64,000 bases of DNA from CBDDEH01 sp965226865 (GTDB taxonomy: Bacteria > Chloroflexota > Dehalococcoidia > Lucifugimonadales > JAGWBF01): NCBI GenBank assembly GCA_965226865.1, contig CBDDEH010000003.1, positions 434,001 to 498,000 on the forward strand. The letters are read 5' to 3'. Both the position numbers and the translations under genes were made by a program. Below are positions 9,342 through 16,632 of this stretch, piece after piece. The first letter of the stretch is position 1. Every line of letters starts with the position of its first letter. The notes below the pieces were generated by a model. That model ran no database searches and had not been told where the DNA came from. It worked only from the letters and a program-made list of their open reading frames with translations.

Positions 9342-9866
9342 CTACTCCCTTGCAGGCGGGAGCCGGAACCAGGGCGCGAGCAGCACGTCGCCGCCGCCGG
9401 GAACCTGACTGGCCCACAGCGCCATCGCCCACACCTCGTCGGTGGTGGGCATCGCACCGCTGCGCCACTCCCCAGCCCGCTCCTCCGGCAGACCGAACGC
9501 CCTTGCGAACTCCTCAAGGGAAATCCCCGACAGGTCCTCCAGCCGTCCCAGCCGCTCAGGAAAGTCCTCCGGCCAGGGCGGTTCGCGAGAGTCTTCAACT
9601 TCCGTCCCGTCGTCGCCGTACATGATCAGGTCGTAGCCGCCGGGAAGCTCGCGGGCCAGCTCGATGATGGCCCACAAGTAGGCCCCCGAAGGCGGCCCTC
9701 CCCTGCGCCACTTCAACAGGCCGCGCTCTGTCACGCCGAGACGCTCGGCGAACTCCCCCCACGACAGCCCGGACAAGTCCTTCAGGCCCTCCAGCCGCTC
9801 CCCGAAGTCCTCGGGAAAGGGCGGGGGCCGGTTGTTCAACGTCCGCTTCCGTTCTCTAGTGGTCAT
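9342..9866 (-). CDS. Tandem-duplicated PEDF-type HTH protein
   Basis: 174 residues with ATG 9866 after GAGGAGG. Two repeats of the same unit. Unit 1: FPEDFGERLEGLKDL, LSWGEFAERLGVTERGLLKW, RRGGPP, then LARELPGGYDLIMYGDD. Unit 2: WPEDFPERLGRLEDL, ISLEEFARAFGLPEERAGEW, RSGAMP, then WASQVPGGGDVLLAP. Each is an HTH plus a C-terminal helix ending in Pro-Gly-Gly. The fused pair shows that the array grew by duplication, and it could bind a two-half operator as one chain. Overlaps the upstream gene by 11 bases. Confidence 0.7.
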   Translation of the reverse strand: MTTRERKRTLNNRPPPFPEDFGERLEGLKDLSGLSWGEFAERLGVTERGLLKWRRGGPPSGAYLWAIIELARELPGGYDLIMYGDDGTEVEDSREPPWPEDFPERLGRLEDLSGISLEEFARAFGLPEERAGEWRSGAMPTTDEVWAMALWASQVPGGGDVLLAPWFRLPPARE

Positions 9867-10170
9867 GGTCCCTCCTCCTCGGTTTGAAGATCACGATTAC
9901 GTCCTCGCCCAGCAGCTTCGCCAGACCCTCCGGCGACCGTATCGCCAGCCGCACCAGGGCCAGCATCGCTCCGCCGTTGGGACCGCCGCCCTTGATGCGC
10001 CAGCGCATCAGCTGGCGCGGGTCCACGCCCAGCGCCACCGCCATCTCCTCACAGTTGAGATCGAACAGCTCTCTCACCGCCTCCAGTCGTTCGGGGAAAT
10101 CGTCGGGCATCAGGGCGACGCCGGGCGGAACGAGCAGGGGAGCGGACGAGGCGGAGCCGTCGCTACACAT
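9856..10170 (-). CDS. PEDF-type single HTH protein
   Basis: About 104 residues from ATG 10170 (a second ATG 20 codons later directly precedes the core). Core: MPDDFPERLEAVREL, LNCEEMAVALGVDPRQLMRW, RIKGGGPNGG, then LALVRLAIRSPEGL and a short tail. Same architecture as its neighbours. The start overlaps the upstream stop by 8 bases, so it is translated as part of a compact - strand operon. Confidence 0.65.
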   Translation of the reverse strand: MCSDGSASSAPLLVPPGVALMPDDFPERLEAVRELFDLNCEEMAVALGVDPRQLMRWRIKGGGPNGGAMLALVRLAIRSPEGLAKLLGEDVIVIFKPRRRDHDH

Positions 10171-10405
10171 GGACCTGCTCCAGGATGAACAGGTCCTCGA
10201 AGCGGGTGACGCCCAGGGCCTCCATGAGCCGCCTGCGCATGTCCGCCGAGGGGCAGCGAGTCCCAGACATGATCTGGGACAGGTAGCCGGACGAGGTGCC
10301 GACCAGCCGCGCCAGCTCGTTCTGAGTCATGTTGAGCCGGTTCAGAAGCTCCCACACCTTGTGGGGGTCGAGCTTTACCCTGGAGGAGGGCTGCCTGCGC
10401 TTCAC
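10163..10405 (-). CDS. XRE-family HTH regulator, small
   Basis: 80 residues. The GTG at 10405 sits in a GTGA overlap with the upstream stop. Classical XRE core: DPHKVWELLNRLNMTQNEL, ARLVGTSSGYLSQIMSGTR, then RRRLMEALGV. It lacks the PEDF lead-in and is the most ordinary repressor-like member of the operon. As the second gene after the divergent promoter region it is a candidate controller of the array or of the 10865 gene. Confidence 0.75.
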   Translation of the reverse strand: MKRRQPSSRVKLDPHKVWELLNRLNMTQNELARLVGTSSGYLSQIMSGTRCPSADMRRRLMEALGVTRFEDLFILEQVHV

Positions 10406-10575
10406 GCCGCACCCTCCTTCTCGGCCGACTGCGACCCGTCCCCGGCTGCGCCGTTGGGGTACAGGTGGGGGTTGGCGAGGTAGTGGCGCGCGATGATGCG
10501 GGCCAGTATCCGCAGGCCCTCGATGCGCCTCCGCTCCTGCCTGTCCGTCAGCTTCCGCTTTCGCTTGCTACTCAC
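10402..10575 (-). CDS. 57-residue basic protein, first gene of the - strand array
   Basis: GTG 10575. The sequence starts with a run of Lys/Arg (SSKRKRKLTDRQERRR), continues with a helix (IEGLRILARIIARHYL), and ends polar. Its TGA overlaps the GTG of the XRE gene, a coupled arrangement that supports expression. It resembles no family I can name. Divergent from the repressor at 10865 across about 290 bases of regulatory DNA. Confidence 0.5.
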   Translation of the reverse strand: MSSKRKRKLTDRQERRRIEGLRILARIIARHYLANPHLYPNGAAGDGSQSAEKEGAA

Positions 10576-10752
10576 GCGATTCCGTCTCTCTCATGGGGTT
10601 CGGAGCGCCGCGAGGGGGTGGCCCTCGCGGGCGTCGGTGATGTATACTCAGACCGAAATACGATAATTCGTTCTGTTGGCGTAAGTGTAGCAATATAGAG
10701 CGGACAGAGGCAATGGAGAAAAGGCGGCATCAGGGTCTATCAGAAGGATTCA

Positions 10753-10813
10753 TTGACAATTGCTCGCTCTGATGTAACAATATGTTAGCAACAATGTAGC
10801 TGCAATGTAGCAG
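10753..10813 (+). promoter_or_regulatory. Promoter and tandem operator upstream of the XRE/ImmA-like pair
   Basis: TTGACA at 10753-10758, then TAACAA at 10775-10780 (16-base spacer), about 85 bases before the ATG at 10865. Two abutting 11-base repeats CAATGTAGCTG / CAATGTAGCAG lie at 10792-10802 and 10803-10813, and a looser GTGTAGCAATATAG is at about 10685. These could be binding sites for the HTH proteins encoded on either side. Confidence 0.5.
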
Positions 10814-10864
10814 GCACGCCGTGCGCGACGCTGTGCGCAACTACGGATGCAAGAGGGAGACATC

Positions 10865-11296
10865 ATGGATGAGCCTGACGACTACCGGGACCTTGAGGAC
10901 CGAGAGGCAATCGAGGGCGATGACGAGATAGGCCCGCTGCTCAGACGGCTGCGGGGAGACCTCAGCCTGCGGGACGTGACCCGGCGCACCGGCATCTCCA
11001 GCTCCTACCTCTCCCAGATCGAGCGGAGTGGCCGGAAGCCCGGCTCCAACATGATTAGCAAGCTGGCCGCCCTCTACAACGTGGACGAACAGGAGTTGAT
11101 GAAGCGGGCCGGGCGCGTGGACCAGCCCGACCCCTACGGCGGCGAGGCGATGGAGATCGAGCGGGCCTACCAGTACGTGCTGGCCGATCCCGTCTTCCGC
11201 GTGGGCACCCGGCCCGACGGCCCCATCACCCTGAAGACCAAGCGGTTCATCGTCGAGATGTACGAGCGATTCGCCAACAAGAGGCTGCTGGAATGA
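10865..11296 (+). CDS. XRE-family repressor with C-terminal domain
   Basis: 143 residues. ATG 10865 was chosen over the ATG at 10847 because GAGGGAG lies 5-11 bases upstream. HTH: IGPLLRRLRGDLSLRDVT, RRTGISSSYLSQIERSGRK, KLAALYNVDEQELM. The C-terminal 60 residues are acidic then helical (IERAYQYVLADPVF, VEMYERFANKRLLE). Its stop overlaps the ATG of the ImmA/IrrE-like gene (11293), the layout of ICE repressor/antirepressor-protease pairs such as ImmR-ImmA. Probably keeps excision and transfer genes off. Confidence 0.8.
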   Translation: MDEPDDYRDLEDREAIEGDDEIGPLLRRLRGDLSLRDVTRRTGISSSYLSQIERSGRKPGSNMISKLAALYNVDEQELMKRAGRVDQPDPYGGEAMEIERAYQYVLADPVFRVGTRPDGPITLKTKRFIVEMYERFANKRLLE

Positions 11297-12169
11297 ACAG
11301 GACGAGAGAGGACTTCTGCCGAAGGCTGCTGGACGACTCCCCCCGCGAGGCCCTGGACCCGGAGCGCCTCGCCGCCCGCTTCGTGCGCTACTTCGACGTC
11401 CCCGCCCGCCCCACGATGGAGCAGATAAAGGCCCTGCTGAAACGAGCCGGGTTCGGGGAGGTGTCGGGCAGGAGGCACCTGGACGTGAAGGGCATCCACT
11501 ACAGCGCGCCGGGGGGCGGCTACGACATCCACTACCGCGAGGACATGTGGGCCGGGACCCAGGACTACTCGGTGGTCCACGAGACCTACGAGATCATCCA
11601 TGAGACCCTCTGGGACATGAACTCCGGCGACGCGCCGGACCGGATCGTGTGCACACAGGCCGACCGCTTCGCGGCGGCGGTGCTGATGCAGCCGAGGGCC
11701 TTCGCGCCGCTGGCCCTGGAGTATGGGCTGGACGTGCTGGCCTTGCAGCGGGCGTTCCGCTGCTCCTACGCCTCGGTGACCATCCGGCTGGCCGAGGTGC
11801 TGAGGCAGCCGCCCTTCATGGCCGTCCTGTACGCGCGGGAGGACAAGAGCGACCCCGCAGGCTGGACCGACCCGCTCGACCTGCGGGCGAAGGTGGTGCG
11901 CCGGACGCGGGGCTTCGGCACGCCGGCCACGTTCCCCATCCCCCCCCCCCGGCTCCCTGGCGGAGCAGGCCGCCCGCTACGGCACGGCGCGATACGCCCA
12001 GGACGGCGGCTGCGCCGCCATAGCCAGGCCCGTGATCTGGACGGGCAAGCTGGCGAAGGTCGTGGTCATCGCCGTGCCCGAAAGCTACGCCTCCGTCCTC
12101 GGACCCCAGATGGTCGCCTCGGACATGCCCGGCCGCAGGCGCAGGCCGGTGGCGGCTGGCCCCTGGTAG
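11293..12169 (+). pseudogene. ImmA/IrrE-type metallopeptidase-like protein, frameshift in poly-C
   Basis: In ICEs such proteases cleave the partner repressor to induce transfer. The motif region reads VVHETYEIIHETLW and then QADRFAAAVLMQPRAF; the latter is typical of the family, but the metal motif is HETYE rather than HExxH. The run of 11 C at 11940-11950 carries an indel: from there the correct product continues in another frame (GSLAEQAARYGTARYAQ, then KVVVIAVPESYAS) to a stop at 12169. Overlaps the repressor stop at 11293. Family assignment is good; catalytic competence is doubtful. Confidence 0.7.
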
Positions 12170-12186
12170 GAGTTGCAGGCCAGTGT

Positions 12187-12225
12187 CCTGATGTAGTGTA
12201 TAGTAAGACAATACACTACATCAGG
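12187..12225 (+). promoter_or_regulatory. Perfect 15-bp inverted repeat overlapping a ribosome-binding site
   Basis: CCTGATGTAGTGTAT (12187-12201), 9-base spacer, exact complement (12211-12225). The right arm runs into AGGAGG (12223-12228), the ribosome-binding site of the ribbon-helix-helix gene at 12239. As DNA it is a good dimer operator; as RNA it would form a stem that hides the ribosome site. Autoregulation by the ribbon-helix-helix protein is the simplest reading. Confidence 0.7.
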
Positions 12226-12238
12226 AGGCAAAAAGAGA

Positions 12239-12463
12239 GTGACCACTCCCAGGAAGTCCAAGACCCTCACCTTCTCCCTGCCCCCGGAGATGGAGGCGCA
12301 GGTGCGGCGGGTAATGAAGGAGGATGACCTCTCCGTGAGCGAGCTGCTCCGGCAGGCCATCCGCATCTTCATGGAGGAGCGGGAGTGGCGCAGACGGGAG
12401 CGGCTGGAACGGCTGCGCTCCCGCCGGAATGAGCAGGAAGAGACAAGGAGGACAGACCAATGA
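12239..12463 (+). CDS. Ribbon-helix-helix (CopG/MetJ-type) regulator
   Basis: 74 residues from GTG 12239, 10 bases after AGGAGG. The beta strand is KTLTFSLPPEM, followed by helices AQVRRVMKEDDL and SVSELLRQAIRIFMEE, the standard DNA-binding dimer fold. The C-terminus is highly basic/acidic and helical. Its stop overlaps the recombinase ATG (12460), so the regulator and recombinase are co-translated; it probably limits recombinase expression through the inverted repeat just upstream. Confidence 0.75.
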   Translation: MTTPRKSKTLTFSLPPEMEAQVRRVMKEDDLSVSELLRQAIRIFMEEREWRRRERLERLRSRRNEQEETRRTDQ

Positions 12464-13218
12464 CAGAGCGATTTGATCTCACGCCAGTGGCCCTCTACGC
12501 AAGAGTGTCCAGCGACCGCCAGGACGTGGACCTGTCCATCGCCGCCCAGCTTAGGGCGCTCAGGGACTACGCCGAGAAGCACGACTACCTGGTCGCCCGC
12601 GAGTACGTGGACGAGGCCGAGAGCGGCCGCATCGCCGACAGGCCCGAGTTCCAGAAGATGCTGAACGAGGCCGCCAAGCCCGAGGCTCCCTTCAAGGAGA
12701 TTCTCGTCTGGAAATTCTCCAGGTTCACCCGGAAGCGCGAGCACGCCGTCGCCTTCAAGTCCATGCTGAGACGCAGAGGCGTCCGAGTGGTCTCCATCAC
12801 CGAGCAGGCCGACGACACCCCCACGGGCAAGCTCCTTGAGGCCATCATCGAGAGCGTGGACGAGTTCTACAGCGAGAATCTCGCCCAGGAGGTCACGCGG
12901 GGGATGCGGGAGGCCGCGTCGAGAGGCTTCTGGATGACCACCTACGCACCCTACGGCTACAAGCGGGTCCACGTCCAGGATGGGGCCGCGAAGCGCCCCA
13001 AGCTTGAGCTGAACCCGCCCGCCGACGCCGTGGTCCGCCGCATCTTCGACATGGTGCTACAGGGCAAGAGCATCCTCGACGTGACCAAGACTCTCAACGC
13101 CGAGGGCATCCCAACCACCAACGGCAAGAAGTGGCTCAAGACCACCATCCACACCATGCTCTCCCACGAAGCCTACACCGGCACCGAATCTACTCCTCTA
13201 GTGCGTGACTCCTTGTAA
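12460..13218 (+). pseudogene. Large serine recombinase, C-terminal half lost
   Basis: Resolvase catalytic domain at residues 8-150: ALYARVSSDRQDVDLS (nucleophile Ser in RVSS), DRPEFQKML, KFSRFTRK. The recombinase domain follows (YGYKRV, LNAEGIPTTNGKKW, TMLSHEAYTGT). After EAYTGT (about 13185) the frame runs only 11 unrelated residues to a stop. The zinc ribbon and coiled coil (usually 200-300 more residues) needed for att binding are absent. The DNA changes character at the same point, so this is probably the broken end of the ICE. The product is unlikely to integrate on its own. Confidence 0.85.
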
Positions 13219-13435
13219 ACACCGACTCCCGCGTCGTCTGCCGGCGACGGGGTTGAATTCGCGCCCGACGACTCTTTCGGAACGTCCAAGAAGCAGGAAC
13301 CCAAAACGGTTGTTGATCCGGATTCCCCCCAGAAAGGTATCCCCGGCGCCACCGGCCCCGTCTCGCTTTACAGAGATATCTCCCATCGAGAAGTTCGCAG
13401 TGCGAGGTACCAAGAAATCCATTGAGGAGACTCAT

Positions 13436-13950
13436 ATGACCAGCAACCGCCACGCTCGCATTCGACCGGTGTGGGTCCCGGCCCTGCTCTTGGCAATCCC
13501 GCTCATGGCGGCCGCCCTGGCCGCGTGCAGTGGCGAGTCCCCCGGATCGGACGCGCCCCGCGACGAGCCTTGATCCCAGGAAACGGAATCCCGGAACGAC
13601 GACTCCGTCAGCGCTGGGAATAGGGACGACACCGCGAACGACGTCCGAGACGACGGACAGGACGACGCTGCCGGACTTTTCGTCTCCGTCAGCGCCGGGT
13701 ACTTCCACACCTGCGGGGTGAGGAACGACGGCTCCGTCGCCTGCTGGGGCGACGGTGAGCACGGCCAAGCCACGCCGCCTGCGAGTTGAGGAGGGACGGC
13801 TCCGTCGGCTGCTGGGGCAACGATGTTATGGCCGGGCCACGCCGCTCGAGGGTTCCTTCGTCTCCGTCAGCGCCGGGAGTGCGCACACCTGCTCGCTTGG
13901 ACTGATGTGGCGGCGATATGGGCTTCGACGCCGGTACCCCACAAGATGAC
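13436..13950 (+). pseudogene. RCC1-repeat lipoprotein remnant
   Basis: ATG 13436 after GAGGAG. The signal peptide has a lipobox (LLAIPLMAAALAACSGES), then the frame stops at 13573. Further on, other frames carry RCC1-type blades: FVSVSAGYFHTCGVR, GSVACWGDGEHGQA, then a damaged second copy near 13795-13910. The intact gene would have been a cell-surface beta-propeller lipoprotein. At least three frame changes and stops are present. It lies directly against the truncated recombinase. Confidence 0.6.
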
Positions 13951-14035
13951 GCAAGCAATACGCGGACCGCATGTCATCACCTGTTCACAGCGCGGTGTGG
14001 CGGCACTGGCGAGAGCAGTCTACTTCGTTGACTCA

Positions 14036-15054
14036 CTAGGAAGACGGGGGAAATCCGGAAAGAGGTCCATTGTCTGACGGCAGCACGGGGGAAAGATGCT
14101 CGTATAGAAAGCGGCCCAATAGGAGCCCCCAACTTATGAGTTCTACTGGAAACTCGTCCTTATCTTGTTGCGGCGCATACCGAAAGTACTGGCTGATATC
14201 GTGGGGGGCCTCAATCGGCCTGACACTATCCAGTGCCTCTTGGGACCAGCCTTCGTGCAGTTGCTTTCGGTCTTTCCTGGATCGTTTGCGTTCACAAAGG
14301 CCGTGTAGTTGCTCTCCCTTATTCTCTTCGCCATCTGGTCCCAATCAGCTCTCGCTTGCTGTTTCGCATCGGGAGAGGATTGCGGTTTTGAGAAGCTGCG
14401 ACCCATGAGTTTTTTGATGTCGGTCTCTACCTGGGTCCTGAATGCCAAATAGTCTGTGGCGAATACCTTGGACTCCGCAGCGATTTCGTCTTGGAGTGGA
14501 TCAGGCAGAGCTTCGTATAGCTCGACAACGTCGTGTCCCGCCGCGAACTTAAAGCAACCGGTCTCTCGAAAGGCTGCATGAGTCATAATGGCCTTCAGGC
14601 CCAATTCTACCGCCAGGATGACGTTCGTCATCATTACCCGTTCCCGATCTAGATGGTTGTCCTGTGCAAATGCCCAGACCTTCTCCATTTGCATGGAGTT
14701 GTAATAGGCAAATATGTTGGTGGGCCAGGTGCCAAGCGTGCCATGGGGATTGGTCAGTAGCCGTAAGGCTTCTTGCATTCTATATATCTGTCCAGCAGCT
14801 GGCATCGAACAGTAATCCAGGAGTTTTCCAGACATGTAGTAGACGTTGCCGCGTCTCCAATAGTTGTGGCGTTCAGCTGCCAATGACCCTGTGAGCAATA
14901 CAGGTTCTGACATCACAAAGTGTTTGGTTCGACCGCTTACTTTTTCTTCTATGCAATTGAAGGAGTACGGCAACCTGCTTCTCAGGTACTCTATCCAAGA
15001 GTCCTCAACTGGCAAATCGCCGTAGCTCGGTGTCGCATTAGTCATATCCTGCAC
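14036..15054 (-). pseudogene. HEPN-like hypothetical protein, frameshifted near its C-terminus
   Basis: Start ATG at 15054, or the second ATG three codons on. About 265 residues are open, then the frame must change near 14260-14275 to continue (KQLHEGWSQEALDSVRPIEA) to a stop at 14036. The stretch ELGLKAIMTHAAF ... GHDVVELYEALPDPLQ resembles the substrate-side helices of HEPN proteins, though no Arg-X4-6-His motif was found. Unusually AT-rich for the window. Function unknown; isolated gene. Confidence 0.45.
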
Positions 15055-16070
15055 CTACATCTGGATGGGAGTATGGGGATTTGAACATCGGGGCCAATTG
15101 CCAATCAATATAGACCCGAAGCCGCGCTGTTGCACTCGGGCTGTGCCTGAGTTCTGTATTGTCCTGATCAGAACGTCAGTCTCCGGCTGAACTGGAAATT
15201 GCGATAGTCAGATTGATGTGCCGGTCGTACACGATTGCTCCGCCGCGGCCGTATACCTTCTCTGGCTTGTTGAAAAAGTCGGAAAGGACGAGGAGGTCGT
15301 GCGCGAAGTGGTCGGTGAGTCAGAGGGCAACGGCCGCTTTCATCACTGCCCTCGTCGTTGTCGAGATGCCATTCGGCTATATCGGGTAGGCTGGTATCCC
15401 AGATTTCCTCGGACCTGCCGGCGGAACAGGGTCTACTGATCCGGGTTTCAATGATTCCGGTGGTCCGGAGCTTTGCCTTTAGTACATTGTGGGCAACCCT
15501 GCCATGTACCCCTCGCAGTCCACCCGAAGAGGCTCGAACTCCCCATAAGGATCGCGGCGGCAGGGATCACAGGGCCCCTAGCCACAGTTCAAATATGGTT
15601 CTGTCTACCGTACACGATGGTGGGCCAGAGTATACCGTACTGCGAACTTTTCGGTGGGAGGTCCCGCTGTAAGGGAACGCTTACTCTTCCTGCTCGACGA
15701 CATCATCATGCCACTCTTTAGTGCCGGTGGTAACGTTGAGGGTTGCAGGTCATTGCCCCCTTGTCGGCTTCACTAGGGCAGAGCCATCGGCCGTCGAGGA
15801 TGGCAGAGACAACGACTGGAGACGTCAGCATTTGGCGGCGTATTCCCTGCCCTGAACACCCTCTTAATTTCAGAAGACCACCTTTTTGATGGCTTCAGAA
15901 TCCAACCTGGAGCCGACCACGTTTTCAATCAATCTTTGCTCGATTCTTGGGATGCTGTCTTCAGATTCCACTCTAACTCCGCAAGATTTGGCAAGAAGTA
16001 AACAGTCAGGCGGTGTACCCCCTCAGTGAACAACACGGGCTTGAGGCCCAAGGGAGGAGATACACCGCCT
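15055..16070. other. About 1 kb without a supported gene
   Basis: Several short frames, none with a recognisable motif. A - strand stretch near 15180-15320 reads like coding sequence in one frame (DLLVLSDFFNKPEKVYG) but is bounded by stops. Probably gene relics. Confidence 0.4.
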
Positions 16071-16555
16071 ATGGGAAAGGGAAGCACTGGGAGCAGGTCG
16101 GAGTCAAAGGCCGGAGGGGGAGCAGTTGGAGGATTGGGTGAGAAGCCGGTCCAGCGGCTGATCCAGGAGTTGCTGTAGGAGCAGGTGACGGAGTTTCTGG
16201 GAAGGGCGAAGTCGGCTCGCAGGTCTGACTCGGACTGGACACCGGCTGCCGGAATGGATACGCCAGACCCCGGAGGCTGACGCTGAGTTCGGGAACGATA
16301 CATCTGAGGAGGCCACGGGTGCGCAACACCGAGGGGGTGTTCGAGAGCCGGTTGCTGCCGCTGCTCGTCAACAGGACCAGGAAGGTTGCTGAACTGATCC
16401 CCCAGTTGTACCTGCACGGTCTTTCAGAAGGTGACTTCGATCTGGCGGTGTGGGGACTGCTGGGAGAAGAGGTGCCGGTATCGGCGAGCACGGTGGCCCG
16501 GTTGAAGGATAAGTGGAACGAAGAGCTTGCCCAATGGCGCGCCAGGCCCATACAC
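16071..16555 (+). pseudogene. IS256 (mutator-type) transposase remnant, N-terminal third
   Basis: Translating from 16071 gives VQRLIQELL then an in-frame TAG, EQVTEFLGRAKSARRSDSDW, a frame change, RRLTLSSGTIHLRRPRV, another change, then FESRLLPLLVNRTRKVAELI, PQLYLHGLSEGDFDLAVWGL and ASTVARLKDKWNEELAQW. This order matches the N-terminus of IS256-family transposases. The sequence stops matching after about 16555; the catalytic DDE part is gone. Confidence 0.75.
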
Positions 16556-16632
16556 ATGCCCAGATTCGGGCCTTGGCAGAAATGCTGGGCGGGTGTTTAT
16601 GTTGAACTAACCGGCCCTTGCCTAATGGCTGT

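Noticed and set aside
15218..15721. Several 70-100 residue + strand frames
   Set aside because: No motif, no ribosome site, overlapping in different frames; treated as non-coding.
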